The notes beneath the pieces were generated by a model, which was not told where the DNA came from, made no database searches, and saw only the letters and a list, made by a program, of their open reading frames with translations. A stretch of DNA of 20,000 bases from Paulinella micropora (Eukaryota; Cercozoa; Imbricatea; Euglyphida; Paulinellidae). A program made the translations under genes and the position numbers. The DNA is taken from positions 82,501-102,500 of the forward strand of contig WBZZ01005359.1 in assembly GCA_019918135.1 (NCBI GenBank). Reading direction: 5' to 3'. Below, in pieces: positions 1 to 7,000 of this stretch; within the stretch, counting starts at the first letter, position 1, and each line of letters begins with the position of its first letter.

Positions 1-175
1 GCTGAAGAGCGCCATCCCCCCGGATATGCGCGCCCCAGGTTTTTTTTCACTGGCCTGATTCATCCAGATGCCACTTAGGTGTCAAACAACCAGCATTTTT
101 TTTTGAAATTTTTCCTTCGAATCGTTGGACGCATGAAGATTAACAATGCCGATTTCTATTGACGGGCCGGACTTT

Positions 176-269
176 CATGTTCCTGCTTCTGCTCCTACTT
201 TTTCTGCTCCTGTCTGCTCCTGCTTCTGCTCTCCTGTCTGCTCCTGCTTCTGCTCCTGTCTGCTCCTGT

Positions 270-310
<41 letters not shown>

Positions 311-365
311 TCTGCTTCTGCTTCTGCTTCTTCTGCTCATGCTCCTGCTGCTGCTCCAGCTCCTC
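176..365. repeat. Imperfect CTGCTC / CTGCTT hexanucleotide microsatellite
   Basis: The plus strand is almost entirely built from CTGCTC, CTGCTT and CTGTCTGCTC units, so one strand is pyrimidine-rich and the other purine-rich. Translation in any frame gives homopolymer-like Ala/Pro, Leu or Ser/Arg strings, which explains the spurious open frames. Purine/pyrimidine mirror tracts of this kind can form triplex DNA. Confidence 0.9.
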
Positions 366-375
366 CCCTCCCCTT

Positions 376-400
376 CCCCCCCCCCCCCCCCCCCCCCCCC
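376..400. repeat. 25-base C homopolymer
   Basis: An uninterrupted run of 25 C follows CCCTT, only ten bases before the putative element terminus. The complementary G run could form G-quadruplex structures. Homopolymers of this length are also frequent places for assembly or sequencing error. Confidence 0.9.
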
Positions 401-410
401 ACCCCTTCCT

Positions 411-476
411 AGTAGTATAATATACTTTCTAGGCGGGTCGTTTTTTCGTACCTCAAAACAACCTCCTAGAAAGTAT
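411..476. mobile_element. Putative left terminus of the Polinton-like element, with terminal hairpin
   Basis: AT-rich element sequence starts at AGTAGTATAATATAC (411). A perfect 12-bp inverted repeat, ATACTTTCTAGG (422-433) and CCTAGAAAGTAT (465-476), encloses a 31-base loop just inside. Polinton terminal inverted repeats typically begin with AG and are flanked by 6-bp target duplications, so 405-410 (CTTCCT) would be the left duplication. The matching right end is outside the window, so the boundary is an inference from composition, the AG start and the hairpin. Confidence 0.45.
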
Positions 477-601
477 TTAAGCCTTCCAGACACATCTCCC
501 ACCAAATCAATACGAAGCGTTAAAACAGCAAAATAAAAAAATCAAAATTTCAATCAATACAAGCAAACAAAATAAAGAAATTTCTCTTACTCTTAATCTC
601 G

Positions 602-676
602 CTTTTAAATAAAAATAAAAATCAAGCAAAATTTTTTTCCGCTTTACTTTTACTTTTAAATAAAAACAAAAATCAA
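602..676 (+). repeat. 24-bp direct repeat pair
   Basis: CTTTTAAATAAAAA-N-AAAAATCAA occurs at 602-625 and again at 653-676 with a single mismatch (T616 versus C667) and a 51-base period. This may be a subterminal repeat of the element. Confidence 0.75.
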
Positions 677-680
677 TAAT

Positions 681-707
681 ATCTATAATCTAAAAGAGAT
701 TATAGAT
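681..707. repeat. Perfect 11-bp hairpin
   Basis: ATCTATAATCT (681-691), loop AAAAG, AGATTATAGAT (697-707). It shares the ATCT...AGAT outer arms with the 20-bp palindrome family but has a different core. Confidence 0.85.
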
Positions 708-777
708 TGAGCACAAAACACCCCAAAGAGCACAACCGCGAGCGCGCCTAGAGAAACCCCAAGTTATCCAAAAATAA

Positions 778-802
778 GTTTATTTATCATAAGTAAATAA
801 AC
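778..802. repeat. 9-bp hairpin
   Basis: GTTTATTTA (778-786), 7-base loop, TAAATAAAC (794-802). It lies four bases before the palindrome at 807-826, giving a tandem hairpin pair. Confidence 0.8.
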
Positions 803-806
803 AATT

Positions 807-826
807 ATCTCAAACATGTTTGAGAT
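807..826. repeat. 20-bp palindrome, ATCTC family copy 1
   Basis: ATCTCAAACATGTTTGAGAT is a perfect palindrome that fits the formula ATCTC-XY-AC-NN-GT-Y'X'-GAGAT with XY = AA. It is in non-coding DNA. Confidence 0.9.
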
Positions 827-1065
827 TACTCACAAAGTCTCAAGAGACACCATCCAATTAATCAAACTTTCATCGCGATTAATTTTTTTCTGTAAAGCCG
901 AAATAGAAGGGAAGACGAGAATTTCTTCCTCATCTCTCCCCACAGAAGCCAGAAAGAAAGTTTTCTTTTTTGGGGCTATCATGGATGAATCTCGTTCAAC
1001 CCAAGCAAAAGAAAACTCCTCATTTCTCTCAGTGGGACGGCGAAGGAAAAAATTTCTGCTAGCAT

Positions 1066-1135
1066 GAAGAGCAGTTTTGTCTGCTCTTCCAAGCCGAGCG
1101 AAAGCACGGGGAACCCTCACTAAGCGGGGGTTTTT
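1066..1135 (+). ncRNA. Candidate structured RNA: three hairpins and a T tract
   Basis: Three consecutive stems fill this GC-rich island. The first is GAAGAGCAG (1066-1074), loop TTTTGT, CTGCTCTTC (1081-1089). The second, at 1094-1109, is CCG-A-GC closed by a GAAA tetraloop (GNRA class) and returning as GC-A-CGG. The third is AACCCTC (1112-1118), a 7-base loop, GGGGGTT (1126-1132), followed directly by the T run ending at 1135, as in an intrinsic or Pol III-type terminator. The GC-rich stems in an AT-rich element and the GNRA loop argue for function at RNA level. No known RNA family is recognised. A DNA-level terminal structure is the alternative. Confidence 0.35.
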
Positions 1136-1163
1136 CATCTCTGATGGCTCTTTTTCTTCAACT

Positions 1164-1319
1164 TCACCCCAAGGCTTCCAAAAACCTACACACCACATTC
1201 ATCAATATCTCCGACGCGTCGGAGATTAACATGTTTAAGATTGAGGACTTACCCGCAGGAGCAGGATTGATGTTCATTTCACCAACTCCTTCAACCAATT
1301 CTTCAGGCTCTCCTATATT
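1164..1319 (-). pseudogene. Possible coding remnant, hypothetical
   Basis: A 51-codon open stretch runs on the minus strand from just inside the hairpin at 1318-1354 to a TGA at 1164-1166. Its conceptual product contains GEPEELVEGVGEMNINPAPAG, which looks protein-like in composition, but there is no ATG at its beginning (first Met at about residue 15). The 20-bp palindrome at 1207-1226 sits inside it and would encode ISDASEI. It could be the decayed tail of a gene or chance. Confidence 0.2.
1207..1226. repeat. 20-bp palindrome, ATCTC family copy 2
   Basis: ATCTCCGACGCGTCGGAGAT is a perfect palindrome with XY = CG in the family formula. The core GACGCGTC is shared with the 28-bp palindrome at 3602-3629. 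Confidence 0.9.
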
Positions 1320-1354
1320 CTATTACACACACACAAAAAGCATGTGTAATAGAA
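1318..1354. repeat. 12-bp hairpin
   Basis: TTCTATTACACA (1318-1329) pairs perfectly with TGTGTAATAGAA (1343-1354) across a 13-base loop. Confidence 0.85.
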
Positions 1355-1372
1355 ATTTCTTTGAATTAGGGT

Positions 1373-1460
1373 GGGGTTTGAACCCCTTGGTTTTTAAAAA
1401 AACCATGTATGTTGATAATGTTGATTTCTAAAAAAAATCAACATATTTTAAATCAACATT
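1373..1460. repeat. Hairpin cluster between left end and first gene
   Basis: Three inverted repeats follow each other. GGGGTT-TG-AACCCC is at 1373-1386. GGTTTTT-AA-AAAAACC is at 1389-1404. ATGTTGATTT (1418-1427) pairs with AAATCAACAT (1435-1444), and a second possible partner AAATCAACATT lies at 1450-1460. The cluster is just downstream of the minus-strand gene ending at 1477, so it may mark its 3' end. The last hairpin belongs to the ATGTTG...CAACAT family also found at 11698 and 16494. Confidence 0.8.
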
Positions 1461-1476
1461 TTACACTAAAGTCTTT

Positions 1477-1782
1477 TTATTCCGAGTTGCTATCCGCACT
1501 CTCGGTTCTGTAGACTCTGTGTATGTTTCTGTTATGTTCTTGTTTAATGCTAACATTAATACTATCATTTACGTATTCATTAATACCATCACTGGAGTAT
1601 TTGTTAAACGAAGAATTAAACGATAAATATTCTTTTTCAATACCAGCGAGAATTTTATTCATGACAATAGCGGTAAGTTGGCCACGATTATCATTTTTCC
1701 ACTTATAGAAATTATCTCGTTCTTTGTTTATTTTTTTTCCAATTTCTTTTTTCTCAAGCGAACAATTCAGTCTTCTTCTACT
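1477..1782 (-). pseudogene. Hypothetical protein, probably the downstream half of a frameshifted gene
   Basis: From the first ATG (1662) this frame gives a 61-residue protein, but the frame stays open upstream to 1782 and the extra 40 codons look equally protein-like, for example NKERDNFYKWKNDNRGQL, rich in K, E, N and D with alternating hydrophobics. There is no ATG in that extension. It overlaps by 16 bases the end of the coiled-coil frame 1767-2015 on the same strand, in a different phase. The simplest reading is one gene of about 180 codons interrupted by a frameshift near 1767-1782. Alternatives are two separate genes, or reinitiation at 1662. No family is recognised. Confidence 0.4.
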
Positions 1783-2015
1783 TCATTATTTTCAATACTT
1801 TGTCGTCGCATCATCTCCTTAATAGCGTCTAGTTTTACTATGTCAGGCTGTTTCTTTTCAACGAGACGAGAAATTTCTTTATCTGCTTTAGAAATTCGTT
1901 CTTCACATACTATTTTATCTTTTTTGAGTCTGTCTATTCCTCTCTTCATTGTTTCAAATATTTCAATCCAGTCATCTTTGGTTTTAAGGCTATCCGAAAT
2001 TGTATCTTCAGCCAT
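1767..2015 (-). CDS. Small coiled-coil protein, hypothetical
   Basis: An 82-residue reading frame starts at ATG 2015 (MAEDTISDSL...). I prefer this Met to the one at 2090, because the upstream part is encoded by the TGGCGCA repeat array and gives an unlikely sequence. The product is a charged helix: residues 15-60 carry a heptad-like pattern (IFETMKRGIDRLKKDK, then RISKADKEISRLVEKK). The acidic C-terminus ends at 1767, and a second frame (1477-1782) continues in another phase, so this may be the N-terminal half of a longer broken gene. It is the leftmost gene cluster of the element and is transcribed in the same direction as the integrase. No function can be assigned. Confidence 0.45.
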   Translation of the reverse strand: MAEDTISDSLKTKDDWIEIFETMKRGIDRLKKDKIVCEERISKADKEISRLVEKKQPDIVKLDAIKEMMRRQSIENNEVEED

Positions 2016-2045
2016 ACTTGTTGCGCTTACTACGAAATAATTGGT

Positions 2046-2089
2046 TGCGCCAATGCGCCAAAACGCTGGCGCACTGGCGCACTGGCGCA
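2046..2089. repeat. GGCGCA iteron-like array
   Basis: Two copies of TGCGCCA (2046-2052, 2054-2060) are followed by three copies of its complement TGGCGCA with an 8-bp period (2067-2073, 2075-2081, 2083-2089). The array lies directly upstream of the minus-strand start at 2015, and TGCGCCA/TGGCGCA can fold into a hairpin. A protein-binding site, operator or origin-like iteron is possible. Confidence 0.75.
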
Positions 2090-2122
2090 TAGAATTTCTA
2101 GAATTTTCTTAAAAAATTTTAC

Positions 2123-2248
2123 TTACGGCAATACTTCAAATACCATTTTTCCTGTATCACTGATAGGTTCTGTGGTAGAAAAGACTAATGGGTTCGGCGT
2201 AGTAATTGAGATTTTAGGTTGCGGGTTCAATTCCGAAGGATGTTTTTT
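2123..2248 (-). pseudogene. Orphan coding-like stretch, hypothetical
   Basis: Forty-one codons are open between a TAG at 2249-2251 and a TAA at 2123. The conceptual product is Pro/Thr/Ser-rich with beta-type alternation (PKISITTPNPLVFSTTEP) and reads like a domain edge, but it has no start codon and its upstream limit abuts an A6 run. It lies between the integrase end and the coiled-coil gene. I regard it as a possible gene remnant. Chance is not excluded. Confidence 0.2.
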
Positions 2249-2280
2249 CTATTATAACTCGAACCTTTTATTTTTTTGCC

Positions 2281-2299
2281 TAAGTTGAATTTCAACTTA
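2281..2299. terminator. Hairpin downstream of the integrase
   Basis: TAAGTTGAA-T-TTCAACTTA is an almost perfect 19-bp palindrome three bases beyond the stop codon of the integrase C-terminal frame (2302). Its position fits a transcript 3'-end hairpin, as seen after other genes in this element. The role is inferred. Confidence 0.5.
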
Positions 2300-2301
2300 A
2301 C

Positions 2302-3296
2302 TTACAAATCTAATATTACCTTCGCCTTTTTTTCTCTCTTTGAAGTCCGGATATTCTCTGGTTGAATATCTTCTCTTTTTAACAATTCCTTCGTCTTTTT
2401 TTCTTTAATAACTTCTTTGGTCTGCTCTTTCATATCTTTTTCTTCATCAACGGGTTTATCAAAATCAGTTTTCAATAAATCACGTGGGCTTACCAACTCA
2501 TCGTTATTTAGTATGATTTTAAACCCTTTCCTACCTTTGACTTTATAAATAATTTTAGAGAATGTCTTACCGCCTTTTGAAAAAAATTTCTTTTATTTTC
2601 TTTTCTCACACTATCGCCAACATTGAATTCGTCAATTAAATTATCACGTGTTATTTTCTGTTTATTTTTATCTCTTCTAGCAAAGACATCCACAGGTTTG
2701 GCTTGAATTCCTCTATGAACTTTATGATTGTACGCATTTACTAAGTCTTGAATATAACTTACCCAGTCAAAATTTCTATTAGTTTCAAATAATAAATCCA
2801 ACCACCTTCTAATACTTCTTATCACTCTATCAACAACCGCAAGCGCTCTATGGTCGCCGACTTCAACGACATCGTGTTTAATTCCATTTTCAATAAAATA
2901 ATCACGAGTAGCACCTTTATATTCTCCTCCGCTGTCAGTTGTAATTGACTTTGGTTTATAAGGTATAGATTTCAAAGCATAATATACTTCTTTCGCTGTT
3001 TTATTTTTTAGCGGAATGATTATTAAAAATCTGCTATGACAATCTATCCAAACTAGCATCCAAGCATACCCCTTATTTCCTTTCTTATCTTTTATCTTAC
3101 TCATATCTGCTAAGTCAAGAAAGACTTGGTCTAATGGTTTATCTACCCATATCGTGTTCCATATTTTCGGGTTCTTTTTCTGGCGGTGAATTTCAAGGGC
3201 TTCTTCTTCTTTTGTTTTAACGACTTTCCCCGTAGGTGTATCCTCTAATTGACTATCCGCATTCTGTGTATTAATAATTGTATGTTTATAGTCCAT
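2302..3296 (-). CDS. Retroviral-type integrase (rve superfamily), interrupted by a frameshift
   Basis: The first frame (3296 to 2508, 262 residues) holds the RNase-H-like catalytic core. VFLDLADM supplies the first Asp, WIDCHSRFLIIIPLKNKTA the following strand, and TTDSGGEY the second Asp. The third acidic position falls in ALAVVDRVIRSIRRW, where Asp stands in the place usually held by Glu, 35 residues after the second Asp. A typical C-terminal sequence follows (FNVGDSVRKENKR), and then the frame is lost at an A7 run on the plus strand (2580-2586). The frame ending at 2302 continues the SH3/chromo-like tail in another phase (SPRDLLKTDF and a Lys/Glu-rich end). Together they would make about 330 residues. 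No N-terminal HHCC zinc finger is visible. The start ATG at 3296 lies next to a double-hairpin element and begins with the same codons as the penton gene. In Polintons this enzyme inserts the element into host DNA. Confidence 0.88.
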
Positions 3297-3434
3297 GATA
3301 TTTTAGAATGGCGCTTTCGTTTCACTCTCGCTTATTCTAAAACATCGTTTTTTCTTTATGGTTTAAAATAAATCGGTGTTCGATGTTTGTAAAACACACG
3401 GGAGCGATAGCGGGAGTGTGGATTTACAAATATC
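3297..3434 (-). repeat. Double-hairpin element, copy 1 (minus orientation)
   Basis: Read on the minus strand, hairpin H1 (3434-3381) has stem TTTGTAAATCCACAC / GTGTGTTTTACAAA and loop core CTCCCGCTATCGCTCCC. An AT-rich spacer follows, then hairpin H2 (3347-3297) with stem TTTTAGAAT / ATTCTAAAA around a GAGAGTGAAACGAAAG loop. The element ends one base before the integrase ATG. It is nearly identical to copy 2 at 12260-12396, in inverted orientation. Confidence 0.92.
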
Positions 3435-3977
3435 TTTTAAAATTTTAAAAAAAACTCTATCTATTTCATCACTTTTTTCTTTCTTAGCACCCGAAGATTG
3501 ATTATATACTTTCACACTCACACTACTTGATTTTTTACTCTTAGTTTTCTTTACAGGTTCTTCTTCACTTTCTTCGCTTTCACTTTCTTCACTCTCTGGC
3601 TGATCTATTTCGACGCGTCGAAATAGATCTGGCTCTATCTTCTTGCTCTTCTTCGCTCTCTTAGTCTCCGCCTTCGCTCTTTTGATTTTCATTTTCGCCA
3701 TCTTTTCGGCAATTATATCAGTGAAATCAACCTCGTCCTCACTCTCACTCTTTTCCTCTGGGCTATCATTATCATGTTCAGTAATAATATCCTTAGCCAA
3801 GTTCTTTTCTTCAATTTGTTTTATTCGTTCCTCCATATCTTCGTCTTCTTGCTTTACAGCATTTCTATATTGTGCTAATACATTTTTAGCATGCTCCATC
3901 TTTCGTTGTTTCGCTTTCGCTTTTATTCCTTCCACAGCACTACCCCAATTCTTACGACTTGCTTCAGCGGACGGCAT
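3363..3977 (-). CDS. Acidic/basic coiled-coil protein, hypothetical
   Basis: The 204-residue frame starts at MPSAEASRKNWG (3977). Residues 15-70 form a charged helix (KQRKMEHAKNVLAQYRNAV, EERIKQIEEKN). A Ser/Glu-rich acidic stretch, a Lys/Arg-rich helix (EKMAKMKIKRAKAETKRAK) and a second Glu/Ser run follow. The last 20 or so residues are translated from the double-hairpin element and are unlikely to be native. An A8 run on the plus strand at 3447-3454 lies just before, and a one-base length change there would end the protein before the repeat. A perfect 28-bp palindrome (3602-3629) sits inside the frame. The upstream AT-rich region is shared head to head with the fibre gene at 4030. No family is recognised; a nucleic-acid-binding or scaffolding role is conceivable. 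Confidence 0.6.
   Translation of the reverse strand: MPSAEASRKNWGSAVEGIKAKAKQRKMEHAKNVLAQYRNAVKQEDEDMEERIKQIEEKNLAKDIITEHDNDSPEEKSESEDEVDFTDIIAEKMAKMKIKRAKAETKRAKKSKKIEPDLFRRVEIDQPESEESESEESEEEPVKKTKSKKSSSVSVKVYNQSSGAKKEKSDEIDRVFFKILKDICKSTLPLSLPCVLQTSNTDLF
3602..3629. repeat. Perfect 28-bp palindrome inside a coding frame
   Basis: Left arm GATCTATTTCGACG, right arm CGTCGAAATAGATC, no loop. It is in frame in the acidic coiled-coil gene, where it encodes about nine residues around LFRRVEID. Its GACGCGTC core is shared with the palindrome at 1207-1226. Confidence 0.92.
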
Positions 3978-4029
3978 TCTATACTAAGATTAATATATTT
4001 TAGTATTTTTTAATAATTATTAATATAAT
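3978..4029. promoter_or_regulatory. Divergent AT-rich promoter region
   Basis: The 52 bases between the minus-strand gene (start 3977) and the fibre gene (start 4030) are almost pure A/T, with TATTTTTTAATAATTATT and AATATAAT directly before the plus ATG. The arrangement (T tract, then TAATATA next to ATG) resembles the upstream sequences of the genes at 10123 and 14870. Transcription must diverge from here. Confidence 0.45.
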
Positions 4030-7000
4030 ATGTCGCAATATAAATCCTTACTAGGTTTATCAGAAATCGCCGTTGATAGTCTAGACATAAAAAACTTAGA
4101 CCTTACCAACACAAACATAGTGGGCTTATACACAGATAGGGTGCCAGAAGATGCTGACCCCGTAAATCTTTATTACACCGACGGACGATTTGATGCGAGG
4201 TTGGCTTTAAAATCAACAACGGACTTAAAAGAAGGCACTAATCTATACTATACTGATGGTAGGTTTGATGCGCGACTAACTACTAAATCAACCACTAACC
4301 TAGCCGAAGGCACCAATTTATATTATACTAATGCTAGGTTTGACACTCAATTAGCAACAAAGAGCACAACCAACTTAACCGAAGGAACTAACTTATACTA
4401 CACCACAGCAAGGGCTAATACAGATTTTGACACAAGGATAGCAACTAAATCAATAGATGCTTTAAGTGATGTAGTCATAACAACACCAACCGATAACCAA
4501 CTACTCATTTATAGCACGGGGCAATGGAGAAATGTTGCTTCACCTTTTCTAAGATTGGATGGTCTCGCTATGATGTTTGGAGATTTAAATATGGGGGGTT
4601 TTAATGTAGCAAATGTCGGTAATGTTGATGGTGTTGATGTTTCGGCTCTTGACACCGCAGTCGTTAAACTAACAGGCGACCAAACAATAACAGGGAATAA
4701 AACATTTACTACTTATGTAGCCGTAAAAGACTCAAATCCATTAAACACTGGCAAGTTATTCTTTAATTATAACAATAATATGGGCTCTATCTATTCGTCG
4801 GAGGCAGGTGGAGCAACGGGCTATCCATTATCTTTTGTAGGCTCGTCCATACTTTTTGCTCCAACAACAGGTGGTGGAATGACATTGACAAATAATGTTT
4901 TAAATTTTAACAGCACAACAGCAATCAGCGGATTGCCCGCACCATTCTATGACGGCGATGCTTCAACAAAAGCATATACCGATACGAAACTAGCCAAGGA
5001 CGGAACAACGGCTATGACGGGTAGTTTAAATATGGGAGGATTTAACATAACAAATGTTGGTAATGTTGATGGTATTGATGTATCCACCCTTGATACCGCA
5101 GTCGTTAAACTAACAGGAGACCAAACTATAGCAGGAACCAAAACATTCAGCAACATAATAAATGCTAGTGCGGGGATTGATATGAAAAGCCAAAGTATAA
5201 CAAATGTTAATCTTGTTGATGGTGTTGATGTTTCTACTCTTGACACTTCTGTGGTTAAACTAACAGGAGACCAAACCATAGCAGGGAATAAAAAATTTAC
5301 TTCAACAATAGAAGTGCGGGGTGCTACTGCTCCAACCGCTTTTGATGGTATCGGTATTGCCTTTGATACGGCGACAAATATAGGAGAGATTGTGGCACAA
5401 AAAATAGCAACCGCAGCCTATTATCCGATACAAATAACAGGGTCATATGTTGATTTATATGCGGGTGATAATGTAATCGCGACAGCAACGGGCACGACAC
5501 TATCTTTAAACAATAGAAAAATTACAAATTTGGCCACACCAACAGCAACAACGGACGGAGCGACAAAAGGGTATGCGGATACATTAGACGGGCAAAATGT
5601 GAAACTAACAGGAAGCCAAACCATAGCAGGAATTAAGACATTTAGCAGTGCCCTTGAAATAACAGGAAATTCAACGAATGCGACAACAAAGGGAACATTC
5701 GTGGTTTTTAACTCCACAGCCAATATAGGAACTATCGGATGCCTTGATATGGGCACTGGTGTAAATTATAACTTTGAAATAAATGCGAAAAAAGTAAGTT
5801 TCGTTATTGATGGGGCGATAGTCGGTTGGGTAAATGCTTTGGGGCTAGATTGTAATAGTAGCAAAATAGCCAACCTTGGAACTCCGACATTATCAACAGA
5901 CGGGGCGAATAAAACGTATGTAGATACATTGGACGGGCAAAATGTAAAACTAACAGGAGACCAAACCATAACAGGAATTAAGATATTTAATGGAACAAGA
6001 AATGATGTAAGGGCACTTAATTTGTTAAGCCAAGCCGATTTTAATAATGTGGATATCATTAATGGTGGAAATATAACATATAATGGTGCGAGGATATTAA
6101 ACCAAAATGGAGGAGATATATTCTTTTCACAGACATCAGGAGATTATCAGTATTTCTTATTTACTCTAAATACCGCTACAAGTGGAACCGCGAACCAAAG
6201 AGGTTATGTATTCACGAATGTAGCATCTGATGTAAAAGGGGCGGGACTTTATATTTCAAAACTTTTGGATAATAAAAGTGCTTCGTCTGACATTGTCCGT
6301 TTTAACAATGCGGGCGGTATGCGGTTTTATGGAGCCTTAGATATGAACTCAAACAATATAACAAATGGAGGAACAATAACGGGAACAACAATTACTTCAA
6401 CCGCTGGTATATCAACAACAACAGCAACCGCGAGTGGATTAATAACGGCAAACGCGGGAGTATCAACAACTACGATCACAGCGAGTGGCCTACTAACAGC
6501 GACAGGAGGTTCAAGCATAGTTATACAAGGAAATACTAATGGTGGTAATACGAGAGGAATATTTTTGTGGGACACTGGCAATACAAATTATGGTATTTAT
6601 ATGGCTTCAAATGGAGGAGGTGCAAATACCAGAAGTCTAGCGGGAGGGTCTGCGGTTGCAGGCAATGATTTCACTTCTTTTGCTGTTAGATTTAGGGTAA
6701 GTAATGTTTCAACCGACGGATTTATATGGGAGAACTCATCTGAACAATTGTTAATGTCATTAAACGGGGCAAACGGCACTTTATGGACAAAAGGGTTACT
6801 AACGGCTAGTGCTGGTATATCAACAACCACATTAACGACGAGTGATAAAATAACAACAGCATCAGGCAAACCGATAATCATAGGCAACTCAACGAAAGGA
6901 GTAGGAGCGACAGGTGGTTTAGAAATATACGGAACGGCGAGTAATGTCGCAGGAGCACACTTACAAGCAATAACAACGGCGGATGCTTATCCAACATTTC

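Larger units (their letters stand above)
1..410. other. GC-richer flank, probable host DNA left of the element
   Basis: This stretch is richer in G and C than the AT-rich DNA that follows and contains no convincing gene. It consists of a unique-looking segment (1-175), a pyrimidine-rich microsatellite (about 176-365) and a 25-base C run. The composition changes sharply at about 410, exactly where a Polinton-like terminus beginning with AG appears. I infer flanking chromosomal DNA, but it could also be part of the contig end or an assembly join. The open frames here are artefacts of low complexity. Confidence 0.5.
477..1163. other. Non-coding left-end region
   Basis: About 0.7 kb without a convincing gene. 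It holds a 24-bp direct repeat pair, several perfect hairpins (681-707, 778-802, 807-826), a GC-rich hairpin cluster at 1066-1135 and AT-rich filler. Open frames of 83 and 122 codons on opposite strands at 816-1198 overlap each other and the hairpins and show no recognisable domain, so I do not call them. In a Polinton this position would correspond to the terminal inverted repeat or subterminal region. Confidence 0.5.

Noticed and set aside
140..536. Three overlapping open frames on both strands in the microsatellite
   Set aside because: Their products are homopolymer-like Ala/Pro, Leu or Ser/Arg strings created by the hexanucleotide repeat and C run.
830..1198. Minus-strand frame of 122 codons
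   Set aside because: It overlaps the GC-rich hairpin cluster and a plus-strand frame, has no domain-like pattern, and is better explained by structured non-coding DNA.
1144..1431. Plus-strand frame of 95 codons
   Set aside because: Its second half is translated from consecutive hairpins (1318-1404), and the opposite strand looks at least as protein-like.
2160..2240. tRNA-like B box (GGGTTCAATTCC at 2223-2234)
   Set aside because: The T stem does not pair beyond two bases and no acceptor or anticodon stem can be drawn around it.
4170..5985. Regular repeats that might suggest a CRISPR array
   Set aside because: They are in frame, diverged, of unequal spacing, and encode typical fibre modules.
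4947..6887. Several minus-strand frames of 84-111 codons opposite the fibre gene
   Set aside because: They are Val/Pro/Ser-rich mirror translations of the Thr/Gly/Asn repeats on the coding strand.
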